This document shows, one piece after another, positions 15,153 to 23,634 of a stretch of DNA of 43,606 nucleotides. Position numbers and translations under genes: made by a program. Source of the DNA: CAYSUS01 sp964434165 (GTDB lineage Bacteria > Planctomycetota > Planctomycetia > Pirellulales > Thermoguttaceae). Location: assembly GCA_964434165.1 (NCBI GenBank), contig CAYSUS010000060.1, positions 1 through 43,606 of the forward strand, read 5' to 3'. The notes under the pieces were generated by a model. That model made no database searches and was not told where the DNA came from. It saw only the letters and a list, made by a program, of their open reading frames with translations. The stretch's first letter is position 1; each line of letters begins with the position of its first letter.

Positions 15153-17462
15153 ATGCGCCGAGTCGGGCCCATGCTGAGCGGCACGCTTGGGATCGCCGTG
15201 ATCCTTGCGGCGGCAGTCTCGCTGGCCGAACAGACCCCCGCGTCTCCTCCGTCGCGCATCCCCACGCTGCCCGAGCTTCCCCCCGGCGTCGGTGCGAAGG
15301 GACCTCGGATCGCGACCGTGGCGCTCAACCGGCGCCCGGGCTACTGCTCGACCATCGCGCTCGGCTCGCCTGCCGTTCCGCCCGACGGATTCGCCTACAT
15401 GAACCTCCAGGGCGTGGTGCTGGGCGTGGTCGTCAGCAACCCCTCGGACCAGCCCGCCCACGGCCGTCTCGCCGTCAAGATGATCGATCCGGGCGGTGGT
15501 CAGCCGTTCCACGAGTCGCGTTCCGTGGCGCTGAAGGCGAAGGAATCGACGACGCAGTTCTTCTCGGTGGCGACCGGGCCCCGCCTGCCGCTGGTCTCCG
15601 CGCCGGTGCGGACCGGGGCGTGGAAGGGGACCGTGACGCTGGACAACGCGCTTGCGCCGCGCGAGCCTCCCGAGGTCCGCGCCTTCGAGCTCTTCGTGGA
15701 GGATCCCTCGCGGCCTTCGGCGGGAACGCGGGAGCCCGCGGCGCTGGGGCGCGTGCGCAAGTGGGATCCTCCCGATCTGGGTCGGCGGTTTCCCGACCTG
15801 GCGCGGTACGAACGGGCCATGCGCGTTCTCGACGGGATCATGCTTCTCCTGGCCGCGCGGGCCGGGAGCCGTGCGGGCCTGCCCAAGGACGCCGACGCGC
15901 CGCTGTGGGAGACGGCGACCGACGACTTCCTGGGCACGGCCGACGCGGCCAACCGCGCGGCGATGACCTCGGCCACGATCCGCATCGAGCCCGGGGCGGC
16001 GGTCGAGGGCCGTCGCAAGGTGGCCCTCCGCTGGAAGAACGAAGAGCGGGGCGTGCTTGCCAAGGACGGTCCCCTGCGCGTGCGCAACTGCTTCGACCGG
16101 GCGGTGCTGACCCTGTCCGTTCCGTCAGGCATCGAGCTCATCGACCAGCCTTCAGGGCTCGCCGAGACCGCCGACGATTCCGGGACGGGGCGTCGGGTCC
16201 TGGCGATCGTGGAGAGCTTCGTCGATAAGCGGCTGGTGCCCGACGAGGAGCACCTCACGACCTTGACGCTCGACGAGTCCGAGTTCGAGTCGGACGACGG
16301 CTACACGCTGATGGCCCAGGTGCAGTTGCAGTTCGGACCGTTCGGTCGGCCGCTGGGCGAGAAGCCTCTCGCCGAGCGGCCGGCGCCGCTGGAGGTCCCC
16401 GGCATGGCCGTCTATGACTACCGCCGCTGGCTCGACCGGCCGGACGACGTTTACTGGTACGTCGTGTCGGCCGCCTCGGCCGAGGCCGCGGTCGAGGCGG
16501 CCGACCCCGCCGGCGCCGAGATCGTGGTCAACCCGGGGAGGCTGCCCGAGCTGTCGGTGCCCGACGACGAGGCGTCCGGCGCGGAAGGGATGCTCGACAT
16601 CGTCTTCTGCATCGACACGACCGGCTCGATGGCCGACGACATCCAGGCCGTGCAACAGGCCTCGCAACAGATCCTCGACCGCTTCGAGGATTTCTCGGCC
16701 AGGGCCGGGATCAGTTTCCAGGTGGGCCTGGTCACGTACCAGGACCACACCGACGCGGAGACGTTCAAGGGCCAGCCCGAGGAGGCGTGGCTCCAGGCCT
16801 GGCCCCTTTCGGCCGACTCGCGCACGGTCCGCGACAACATCCTCGCGATCCGCATCAACCGCAAGGCCGTGGGCGGGGACATCCCCGAAGACCTGTTCGC
16901 CGCCCTGATGTGCGCCATGGATGCGCGTCCCGACTGGGAGGGCAAGCCCGTGCGCATGGGCTGGCGCGACGGCGCGGCCAAGATCGCCCTGGTCATGTGC
17001 GACGCGCCGCCGCACGACCCGGACTTCGAGGGCCGCACGCTGGCCGACGTGGCCCGACGGGCAGAGGAGCTCGACCCGGTTCACGTGTATCCGCTGATCC
17101 TGCCCGGCTCGGGCCCGGCCCTGCTCGATCCGACCGTGGCGGCCATGAAGCGGCTGGCCGAGGCCACGAAAGGCGAGACGACGAGCGTGTCGGGGGCCAG
17201 CGAGCTGCCCGAGGCCATTGTGCTCACGGTCCAGCGCGCGGTGGAAACCCACAGGCTCGAGGTCTGGCGGCGGGAGAACCCGCCGTATGCGCTCTTCTGC
17301 GCGGTCGGCGCGATCAGCGCCCTGGCGATCCTGGCACTGGCCGGGGCCACGTACGCGCAGCTCCGCCAGCGCCGCCGGCAGGCCGAGCCGTCCGCGGCCC
17401 GGGCGGACGACCGCGAGCTGACCGGCCAGTCCATGCGCCTCCCGCCCGAGCGCCCCGCCTGA
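15153..17462 (+). CDS. Exported membrane-anchored VWA-domain protein
   Basis: A 769-residue protein with an N-terminal signal (about residues 8-27), a long beta-rich region (about 40-470) without a recognised family, a von Willebrand A domain at about 480-690 and a C-terminal membrane helix near 713-737, followed by a short charged tail. The metal-site motif is DTTGS at 488-492, with Thr in place of the first Ser of DxSxS, which is a tolerated variant. The start at 15153 follows AAGGAG with an 11-base gap; the frame is open to 15036, directly after the SPFH stop. The topology is probably one helix at the C-terminus with the VWA domain outside. VWA domains of this kind bind partner proteins; no chaperone AAA+ ATPase is next door. 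Confidence 0.9.
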   Translation: MRRVGPMLSGTLGIAVILAAAVSLAEQTPASPPSRIPTLPELPPGVGAKGPRIATVALNRRPGYCSTIALGSPAVPPDGFAYMNLQGVVLGVVVSNPSDQPAHGRLAVKMIDPGGGQPFHESRSVALKAKESTTQFFSVATGPRLPLVSAPVRTGAWKGTVTLDNALAPREPPEVRAFELFVEDPSRPSAGTREPAALGRVRKWDPPDLGRRFPDLARYERAMRVLDGIMLLLAARAGSRAGLPKDADAPLWETATDDFLGTADAANRAAMTSATIRIEPGAAVEGRRKVALRWKNEERGVLAKDGPLRVRNCFDRAVLTLSVPSGIELIDQPSGLAETADDSGTGRRVLAIVESFVDKRLVPDEEHLTTLTLDESEFESDDGYTLMAQVQLQFGPFGRPLGEKPLAERPAPLEVPGMAVYDYRRWLDRPDDVYWYVVSAASAEAAVEAADPAGAEIVVNPGRLPELSVPDDEASGAEGMLDIVFCIDTTGSMADDIQAVQQASQQILDRFEDFSARAGISFQVGLVTYQDHTDAETFKGQPEEAWLQAWPLSADSRTVRDNILAIRINRKAVGGDIPEDLFAALMCAMDARPDWEGKPVRMGWRDGAAKIALVMCDAPPHDPDFEGRTLADVARRAEELDPVHVYPLILPGSGPALLDPTVAAMKRLAEATKGETTSVSGASELPEAIVLTVQRAVETHRLEVWRRENPPYALFCAVGAISALAILALAGATYAQLRQRRRQAEPSAARADDRELTGQSMRLPPERPA

Positions 17463-17609
17463 AAAAAACACCACGAGAAGGACAAGACCTGTCGGCGCTT
17501 TCGCCCACCGCGATCCGCGGCCTTCGTTTCGCGGCGAGCGAGCCGCCCGTCGGGAGGAGAGACGGACTGACCCGCGTGATGCATCCTTGGACCCCGGGAG
17601 GTGATGCCC

Positions 17610-18134
17610 ATGATCCGCGTCGTATGCCCCAATTGCTCTTCGCAGTTCGACACCCAGGACATGTATGCCGGGCGGACGGCGAACTGCCCCCAGTGCGGGA
17701 CGCAGCTCACGATCCCGCAGGCCCCGACGGCGTCGTCGGGTTTCTCGCCGGGCGGCGGCCCGCCGCCCATGCCCGGCTACGCCCCGCAGACGCCGTCGTC
17801 GGCCGGGGCCACGTACTACCCCCCGAACAAGCAGCCGGGCGTGGCCCTGGCCGGCATGATCTGCGGGATCGTGGGATTCGTGCTCTCATTGATCTCCGCG
17901 ATTCCGTGCATTGGCTGTTTCACGCTATTGCTTGCCGGCCCGACGGCCCTGGCCGGCGTGATTTGCAGCGTCATCGGCCTGATCCTCTCCAAGAAGCGGG
18001 GCCAGAAGATGACGTATTCGATCGTCGGGCTGTCGCTCTCGATCCTGGCGATCATCTGGGCTCCGATCGTCTACTTCCTGATCCTCGGCGCGCTGGGCGC
18101 GGGCGGAGCCTTCATGGATCCGAGCATGTTCTGA
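17610..18134 (+). CDS. Zinc-ribbon DUF4190-type membrane protein A
   Basis: A 174-residue membrane protein. An N-terminal zinc ribbon has cysteines at 6, 9, 26 and 29. It is followed by a Pro/Gly-rich linker and three hydrophobic segments at about 72-95, 101-122 and 132-160, the second and third with the repeated GLxLS pattern of DUF4190. The start was set at the ATG at 17610, where GGAGG has an 8-base spacing; a GTG at 17601 and an ATG at 17604 are less well placed. It is paralogous to the N-terminal third of the next gene: the ribbons share spacing and about half their residues (CPNCSSQFDTQDMYAGRT against CPSCGAQFQTQEMYGGQM). Function unknown; a membrane scaffold that binds metal or partners is likely. 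Confidence 0.88.
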   Translation: MIRVVCPNCSSQFDTQDMYAGRTANCPQCGTQLTIPQAPTASSGFSPGGGPPPMPGYAPQTPSSAGATYYPPNKQPGVALAGMICGIVGFVLSLISAIPCIGCFTLLLAGPTALAGVICSVIGLILSKKRGQKMTYSIVGLSLSILAIIWAPIVYFLILGALGAGGAFMDPSMF

Positions 18135-18207
18135 TCGCCCCCAACACGGAACGCCGCGCGGCGACGGTCGTCGCGCCGGCGCGATCCCCCGACGACAAGG
18201 TGGAATC

Positions 18208-19737
18208 ATGATTCAGGTAGCGTGCCCCAGTTGCGGGGCCCAGTTCCAGACCCAGGAGATGTACGGCGGGCAGATGACCCTCTGTCCTGCCTGCCGCCGC
18301 CCTTTGACCATTCCGAGCGTCGCCCAGGGCCCGCCCGCCGCGGCCCCCGCCTCGGACCCGGCGCCGGCCTGCGTCTCGGCCCCCGGCTCGCAGGGCCACG
18401 GCGGGGCGGCCATCGCGGCCTTCGTGTGCGGCCTGCTGGCGTTGATCTTCTCCTTTGTCGCCCTGGTTCCATGCGTGGGACTGCTGGTGATCCCCTTCGG
18501 CCTCCCCTTGGTGCTGGCCGCCGTGATCTGCGGGATCATCGGCCTGGCGACCGCCAAGAGCCAGAATCGCAAGAGGTCGCTCGCCGCCACGGGGCTGGTC
18601 CTGGGCGTGGTGGCTCTCCTGTGGGCGCCGATCCTGCTGGTGTTGATCATGGGCGGCCTGTTGGGCCTCAGCTCGGCGACGACGGCGTCGCTGCCTGGGG
18701 CCGACGCGCCGCGATCCCGAACCGCGACGGCGCGTGCGAGCGAAGCGCCCAGGCCCGGTTCGGACCGCAAGCGGCCCGAACCCACGCCCCGCACCGACTT
18801 CCCCAAGCCCGGCAGCGAAGCCCCGCGGCCCGCCACCGGCACGAAGCCTCCGACCTCCAAGGGGCCGGGCAGCGCCGAAACGTCCGACGGGAGCCCGATG
18901 GCCCGCGCGCTGGGCACGGCGCCTTCGCGATCCACGGCGCCCCGCACCTCATCCCGAGAGTATGACCGGGACGCGAGGATCGCGGACCTTTTGAAGCGCG
19001 AGCCGCCAAAGAAGCCCGAACCCGAACCGGAGCCCAAGCCCGAGCCCGTCGAGCGGCCCACGGTGGTGCGCACCGAGGCCGATCTGGACCGCGCCCTGGC
19101 CGCCCTGGAGAGCCAGCGGGTCCTGGACGTCAGGCTCACGAAGCAAGCCGTGGGCGACGACCGGCTTCAGAAGCTCCGCGACTGGGTCGCGCAGGGAGGA
19201 ATCCTCTGGACCGACACGGACCTGGTACGTACAGACTACGCGAGCCGCGACGATGGCTTCGGTTTCCTGATGATCTCGGCGCCGCGCGACCAGGTCAGCG
19301 GCGAGGTCTTCGTGCGCCGCGGGTCGCCCTCGCACCCGGTCGTTGAGGACCTCGGCGAGACGGTGGGCTACGAGCTCTCCGACTGCGAGCTTCTGATCAC
19401 GGTGCCGATCGATGCGCGGGGGCAGATCCCCGACGACATCGCGCCGCTGCTCGGATGGCCGCCCGAAAGGGGCCGCCGCGCCCTGCGCGTGGTGTCGGCC
19501 CTGCGAAGTTTCGGCCGCGGTCTGGTCGCGTACATGCCGCGACGGATCACCCCGCAGGACGCGGCCGAGACGTTCGCCGAGAATCTGCGCGAGTTCAGTT
19601 TTCGCGCGGCCGCGCGGGGGGAGAGGGGCCCGTCCGGTGTGCTTCAACCATCGCCGGGACGCCGCCGCCCCAACCCCATGGAGAGCGAGCGGCCCACGCG
19701 GTCGCCGCGACGTGCTCCCAGCCGGCGGTCGCGCTGA
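18208..19737 (+). CDS. Zinc-ribbon membrane protein B with C-terminal GATase-like domain
   Basis: A 509-residue protein made of a DUF4190-type N-terminus like that of the preceding gene, a long Ser/Pro/Thr-rich linker (about 175-285, probably disordered) and a folded C-terminal region (about 290-470). That region (LRDWVAQGGILWTDTDLV, then FGFLMISAPRDQVSGEVFVR) looks like the glutamine-amidotransferase-type fold of DUF4159/DUF4350 proteins, with the GG turn after a helix, but I see no Cys nucleophile in the expected place. It ends in an Arg-rich tail. AAGGTGG precedes the ATG. It lies 73 bases after protein A. The C-terminal fold assignment rests on pattern alone. Confidence 0.82.
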   Translation: MIQVACPSCGAQFQTQEMYGGQMTLCPACRRPLTIPSVAQGPPAAAPASDPAPACVSAPGSQGHGGAAIAAFVCGLLALIFSFVALVPCVGLLVIPFGLPLVLAAVICGIIGLATAKSQNRKRSLAATGLVLGVVALLWAPILLVLIMGGLLGLSSATTASLPGADAPRSRTATARASEAPRPGSDRKRPEPTPRTDFPKPGSEAPRPATGTKPPTSKGPGSAETSDGSPMARALGTAPSRSTAPRTSSREYDRDARIADLLKREPPKKPEPEPEPKPEPVERPTVVRTEADLDRALAALESQRVLDVRLTKQAVGDDRLQKLRDWVAQGGILWTDTDLVRTDYASRDDGFGFLMISAPRDQVSGEVFVRRGSPSHPVVEDLGETVGYELSDCELLITVPIDARGQIPDDIAPLLGWPPERGRRALRVVSALRSFGRGLVAYMPRRITPQDAAETFAENLREFSFRAAARGERGPSGVLQPSPGRRRPNPMESERPTRSPRRAPSRRSR

Positions 19738-19743
19738 GAGCCG

Positions 19744-20244
19744 ATGCGGCGATTGCTCCCAGGAGACACCCCAAGGATTCCGCCTGCCAGTACGATGGAG
19801 CCCAGCCGCCCGGAACCCGTCCTTACGCCCGTCGCGTCTCTCGGCGCGACGACGGATCGCTGGTACGCCCTGACCAACCTGGCGATCGCGGTCTTCCTGG
19901 TTGTCCTGCTGGCCCTGGCGGCGATCGCGCGGATCGAGGGCGATGGGCTGGTGCTGTTCGGCCGCACGATGCCTGAAACGTGCTTCTGGCGGCTGGTGTT
20001 CCACCGGCCTTGCGCGGGCTGCGGCACCACGCGGAGCGTGGTGCTCGCTCTGCATGGCCGCTGGGGCGAGGCGCGGGCCATGCACCCGGCGGGGGTCTGG
20101 GTGCTCGGGTATCTCGTGTTTCAGTTGGCCGCCCGCCTGACGCTGTTGGCAGTGCGGCCCCGCGGGCCGACGGTTGCCGGGGTCGATCTCGCGCTCTCCG
20201 TGGGGCTTCTTCTTGGGGCGTGCTACATCCCGCTCTTCCTGTGA
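19744..20244 (+). CDS. DUF2752 membrane protein
   Basis: A small inner-membrane protein of DUF2752, up to 166 residues. The family core is clear: CFWRLVFHRPCAGCGTTRSV (about residues 80-99), with the conserved Cys, PCxGCGTTR and a following LHGRWGEARAMHP. Three hydrophobic segments lie at about 42-64, 115-135 and 145-165. The start is uncertain. The ATG at 19744 is 6 bases after the upstream stop and suggests coupling; the ATG at 19795 would give a 149-residue product with a shorter tail before the first helix. Neither has a strong ribosome-binding site. DUF2752 proteins are thought to be membrane components of unknown function with redox-like Cys pairs. Confidence 0.85.
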   Translation: MRRLLPGDTPRIPPASTMEPSRPEPVLTPVASLGATTDRWYALTNLAIAVFLVVLLALAAIARIEGDGLVLFGRTMPETCFWRLVFHRPCAGCGTTRSVVLALHGRWGEARAMHPAGVWVLGYLVFQLAARLTLLAVRPRGPTVAGVDLALSVGLLLGACYIPLFL

Positions 20245-20264
20245 CGGGGTCGAGAGCGTCCCGA

Positions 20265-20293
20265 TTGGCGCCCGGGGCCTGGAGGACTAGGAT
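20265..20293 (+). promoter_or_regulatory. Promoter-like pair for the ECF sigma gene
   Basis: TTGGCG at 20265-20270, a 17-base spacer, and TAGGAT at 20288-20293, 62 bases before the ATG at 20356. A GGAAC motif of ECF -35 type lies downstream at about 20320-20324, but no matching ECF -10 is visible. Confidence 0.4.
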
Positions 20294-20355
20294 GGCCTGT
20301 AGGTTGGGGCGGAGCGTGGGAACACCCTTCACCGGCTTCTCCGGAAACCGCGGCG

Positions 20356-20919
20356 ATGGAGACGACGCGCGCGAGCCTGCTGCTGCGTATCCGCGACTTG
20401 CAGGACAAGGCAAGCTGGGAGGAGTTCGTCGGCATCTACGGTCCGTTTCTCCTCCGCGTGCTGCGGCGTCATTCCGTTCCGGCCGACGACTCCATGGACA
20501 TGGTCCAGGAGACGTTCCAGGCCGTGGCCGCCAACATCGGCGAGTTCCAGTACGACGCGGGGCGTTCGTTCCGGAAGTACCTGGCCACGATTGCGCTGCG
20601 CAAGGCGTGGAACCTCCTGCGCGCGAAGCAGTGCCGGCCGGCGGCCCTGGGCGGGAGCGACCAGTACCAGGCCATCCAGCAGCTCCGCGGCGAGGTCGTG
20701 GACGAGGAATGGTACCGGCGGCGCCTGGAGATGGCCATCGAGCGTGCCCGCGCGCGGTTCGGCGAGCTCGAAGGGCAGGTCTTCGAGATGGCCGATCTGG
20801 AAGGGGTGCCCGACCGCCAGATCGCCGAGCGGCTCGGAATCGACGTCGGCTACGTCTATGTCTGCAAGTCGCGGGCACGCAAGAAGGTCCGCGTGGCGCT
20901 GGAGGAGGGCGATGAGTAG
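20356..20919 (+). CDS. ECF-family RNA polymerase sigma factor
   Basis: Transcription initiation factor of the extracytoplasmic-function sigma group, 187 residues. Region 2 spans about residues 20-85 (WEEFVGIYGPFLLRVLRRHS, DMVQETFQAVAANI, then FRKYLATIALRKAWN). Region 4 lies at about 130-183, with the helix-turn-helix GVPDRQIAERLGIDVGYVYV and the basic end KSRARKKVR. The length and opening ETTRASLLLRIRD are typical of planctomycete ECF sigmas. The stop overlaps the ATG of the kinase gene by eight bases (20912-20919), so the two are translationally coupled. The kinase carries an anti-sigma type zinc finger, so it is the likely regulator of this sigma factor. Its target promoters are unknown. 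Confidence 0.93.
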   Translation: METTRASLLLRIRDLQDKASWEEFVGIYGPFLLRVLRRHSVPADDSMDMVQETFQAVAANIGEFQYDAGRSFRKYLATIALRKAWNLLRAKQCRPAALGGSDQYQAIQQLRGEVVDEEWYRRRLEMAIERARARFGELEGQVFEMADLEGVPDRQIAERLGIDVGYVYVCKSRARKKVRVALEEGDE

Positions 20920-23509
20920 CGAGCCGCTCGGGGCCGCGGGCTGTCCCGCCACCGACACGCTGCGCCGCGTGGCGGCGGCCGAGGCCCCGCCCGGCGAGGA
21001 GTCGCAGGTCCGAGACCACCTGAACGGCTGCGCCGCGTGCCGGGAACGTTTCGAGAGGGCGCTGGGCACAACCGCCGAGTACTTCGCCCTGCCGGACGAG
21101 AACGTCGAGCTGACGGCCGAGGAGCTTCGCGAGCTCAGCTCGCGATGTCTGCCTTTAGGGGTGAACGCCCTGCAGCGGGAAGACGGTGTCGAGCTTGCCG
21201 ACGGCCTGGGTCTGCCGCCCCCGCGAGGGCGGCCCTTCCTGGCTCGGCTCGGGCCGTACGACGTGGTTTCCGTGCGGGGCAAGGGCGGGATGGGCCTAGT
21301 GCTTAAAGGTTACGACTCGGCTCTACAGCGTTACGTGGCCTTGAAGGTGATGCTTCCGTCCCTGGCCAGGGACGAGGCGGCGCGGTGCCGATTCCTTCGC
21401 GAAGCACGGACCGCGGCCGGCCTCCGCCACGCGAACGTGGTGGCCGTGCATGCGGTCCATCACGACGCCGACCCGCCGTATCTGGTGATGGAGTACGTGG
21501 CCGGGCGCTCGCTGGCCTCGTTGCTGGCGGCCGAGCCCCTGCCGACCCCGCAGCAGGCCGCGGAAGCGGTCCGCCAGGTGCTGCTTGCGCTGGAGCACGC
21601 GCACCAGCAGGGGGTGATCCATCGCGACGTCAAGCCGGCCAACGTGCTGGTGGAGGAAGGGAGCGGGGCCGTCAAGCTGGTGGATTTCGGGCTCGCCCGG
21701 GCCGTGGCCGAGGCCGCGCGCCTCACCGCCGAAGGCATGGCGATGGGCACCCCCTGGTACATGGCCCCGGAGCAGGCCCGGGGCAGCGAGCACCCCGACG
21801 GGCGCAGCGACCTGTTCTCGGTGGGCGTGCTGCTCTTTGAGATGCTCTCCGGGACCGTCCCCTTTCCCGGACGCGACCCCCACGAGGTGATGTTCCGCCT
21901 CGCGACGGAGGACGCCCCGGACGTGCGCGCGCGAAGCCCCGAGGTGCCCGAGGCGATGGCCGCGATCGTGCGCCGCGCCCTCCGGCGGGATCCGGCGGCG
22001 CGGTACGCATCGGCGTCGGCGTTTCTCGAGGCGTTGGACGCGTTCCTCGCCGCGCCGAACCGGCCGCAGGGCGCGGCCGTGGACGGGCCTCCGGCCGCGC
22101 CCGTCGCGGGGCCGCCCCCGGCGACGTCCTGCATGCGCGTGATCCTGGAAGTCGCGAAAGGGCCGCTTGCGGGGCGCTGTTTCGAGTTCGATCGTCACGA
22201 CACCCTCGTGGTCGGCCGTTCGAAACGGGCCCAGCTTCGGATCGCCGCCGACCCCTACTTCTCGCGGCACCACTTCATGATCGAGGTCAATCCGCCCCGC
22301 TGCTTCCTTCGCGATCTGGGGAGCACGAACGGCACCTTCGTCAACGGCCAGAAGCTCGGCCAGGCCCACCTCGGCGATGGCGACGTGGTTCACGGGGGGC
22401 GGACCGAGATCCGCGTGCGCGTCGCCGGCGCGACTCCGATCGGTCTCGCCGAGGGGCTGCGGTCTGCGCCCCCCACGGCCGGCCGCGTGCGCGCCGACAT
22501 GGACGCGGTGCCGTTGGGCACCTTCGCGCCCCGGCCCGACCCGACATTGCGCTGCCGGCAATGCGGCGCCCCCGCGCGGGAAGCCGCCGTCGCCGGGCTC
22601 GCGCAGACGGGCCTGGTCGCTTACGCGTGCCGCCGGTGCCACGAGAAACACTGCGACGCCGGTCATCCGGTGGTGGATTACGAGGTCGCGCGCGTGGCGG
22701 GACACGGCCCCCTCGGGCCGATCTGCGAGGCGCGGCGCGTCTCGACGGGCACCGCCGCGACCCTCCGCGTACTGCCGCCGCACATGACGTCCAGTCCCCA
22801 GGCGGTTGACATGTTCCTTCGGCAGATGCGCCTGGGGGCCCAGTTGCGCCACCCGAACATCGTCCCCGTTTTGGAAATGGGGCAGTCGGGCGATACGTTC
22901 TGGATCGCCACGGAGCACGTCGCCGGGATCGACGCCGGGCAGTTGGCCGGGCAGCCCGGCGGATCGCTCGCGCCCGGCGACGCCGTGCCGATCGCCATGC
23001 AAGTGCTCGAGGCTCTCGACTACGCGCACGGCCTGGGGCTCGTCCATCGCGACGTCAAGCCAACCAACGTGTTCGTCTCGGGCGGCCCCGGCGCGCGGCT
23101 TGCCCGGCTCGCCGACTTCGCCTTGATGCGGGCGATCGACGACGCCGGCCTGAGCGGGATCACGCGTGAGGGGGAGTGCCGGGGCACGGTCGCCTTCATG
23201 CCGCCGGAACAGGTGCTAAGGAGCCGCCAGGCCACGCCCGCCTGCGACGTGTACGGCGCGGGGGCGACGCTCTACTGGCTCCTCACGGGCCACCCGGCCT
23301 ACGACTTCGAGGCCCGAGACGCCCGTGGCGAGCCCAAAGACCCCTTCCTGGTCATCCTGGAGGACCCCGTCGTCCCGCTGCGCCGGCGCAATCCGGCCGT
23401 ACCGGCGGCCCTGGCCCAGGTCGTGGAGAAGGCCCTCGCGCGCGAGCCCGCCGATCGCTACCGCTCCGCCCGGGCGATGCAGCAGGCCCTGGCGGGGCTG
23501 GGCTATTGA
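20912..23509 (+). CDS. Anti-sigma zinc finger, kinase, FHA, zinc-ribbon and pseudokinase protein
   Basis: An 865-residue signalling protein. The N-terminus has an anti-sigma zinc finger (zf-HC2): His36, Cys40 and Cys43 in HLNGCAAC. An intact Hanks-type kinase follows at about 116-380: glycine loop GKGGMG (123-128), Lys145, HRD at 237-239, Asn244 and DFG at 258-260. Then comes an FHA domain (about 410-505: VGRSKR, SRHH, DLGSTNGTFVNG), a Cys-rich ribbon (548, 551, 573, 576, 581), and a second kinase-like domain at about 587-860. In the second, the glycine loop is degenerate, the Lys position is Arg619, and DFG reads DFA (735-737), while HRD (712-714) and Asn719 remain. No membrane helix is obvious. 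It probably regulates the overlapping sigma factor, with the second domain as a pseudokinase. Confidence 0.93.
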   Translation: MSSEPLGAAGCPATDTLRRVAAAEAPPGEESQVRDHLNGCAACRERFERALGTTAEYFALPDENVELTAEELRELSSRCLPLGVNALQREDGVELADGLGLPPPRGRPFLARLGPYDVVSVRGKGGMGLVLKGYDSALQRYVALKVMLPSLARDEAARCRFLREARTAAGLRHANVVAVHAVHHDADPPYLVMEYVAGRSLASLLAAEPLPTPQQAAEAVRQVLLALEHAHQQGVIHRDVKPANVLVEEGSGAVKLVDFGLARAVAEAARLTAEGMAMGTPWYMAPEQARGSEHPDGRSDLFSVGVLLFEMLSGTVPFPGRDPHEVMFRLATEDAPDVRARSPEVPEAMAAIVRRALRRDPAARYASASAFLEALDAFLAAPNRPQGAAVDGPPAAPVAGPPPATSCMRVILEVAKGPLAGRCFEFDRHDTLVVGRSKRAQLRIAADPYFSRHHFMIEVNPPRCFLRDLGSTNGTFVNGQKLGQAHLGDGDVVHGGRTEIRVRVAGATPIGLAEGLRSAPPTAGRVRADMDAVPLGTFAPRPDPTLRCRQCGAPAREAAVAGLAQTGLVAYACRRCHEKHCDAGHPVVDYEVARVAGHGPLGPICEARRVSTGTAATLRVLPPHMTSSPQAVDMFLRQMRLGAQLRHPNIVPVLEMGQSGDTFWIATEHVAGIDAGQLAGQPGGSLAPGDAVPIAMQVLEALDYAHGLGLVHRDVKPTNVFVSGGPGARLARLADFALMRAIDDAGLSGITREGECRGTVAFMPPEQVLRSRQATPACDVYGAGATLYWLLTGHPAYDFEARDARGEPKDPFLVILEDPVVPLRRRNPAVPAALAQVVEKALAREPADRYRSARAMQQALAGLGY

Positions 23510-23558
23510 CCCTCAGCACGCCCATGCGTTCAGGGCGTCCAGCGCGAGCCCGGCTTCC

Positions 23559-23602
23559 CGCGGCGAACCGTCGCCGCGAGATGGCACGGTCCGTTCGACC
23601 GT
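23559..23602. terminator. Double hairpin between convergent genes
   Basis: Two stems follow each other: CGCGGCGA with TCGCCGCG (23559-23566, 23571-23578, 4-base loop, 8 pairs) and ACGGTC with GACCGT (23586-23591, 23597-23602, 5-base loop, 6 pairs). They lie between the convergent stops at 23509 and 23635 and could terminate both. Confidence 0.6.
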
Positions 23603-23634
23603 CGACGAAGCCGGTCGTCGTGGAGGCCGGCCGA

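Noticed and set aside
16609..17190. Possible MoxR-type VWA/AAA+ system
   Set aside because: The VWA gene is clear but no AAA+ ATPase or DUF58 gene stands near it.
20320..20345. GGAAC motif as an autoregulated ECF promoter for the sigma gene
   Set aside because: No matching ECF -10 sequence at proper spacing could be seen; the TTGGCG/TAGGAT pair fits better.
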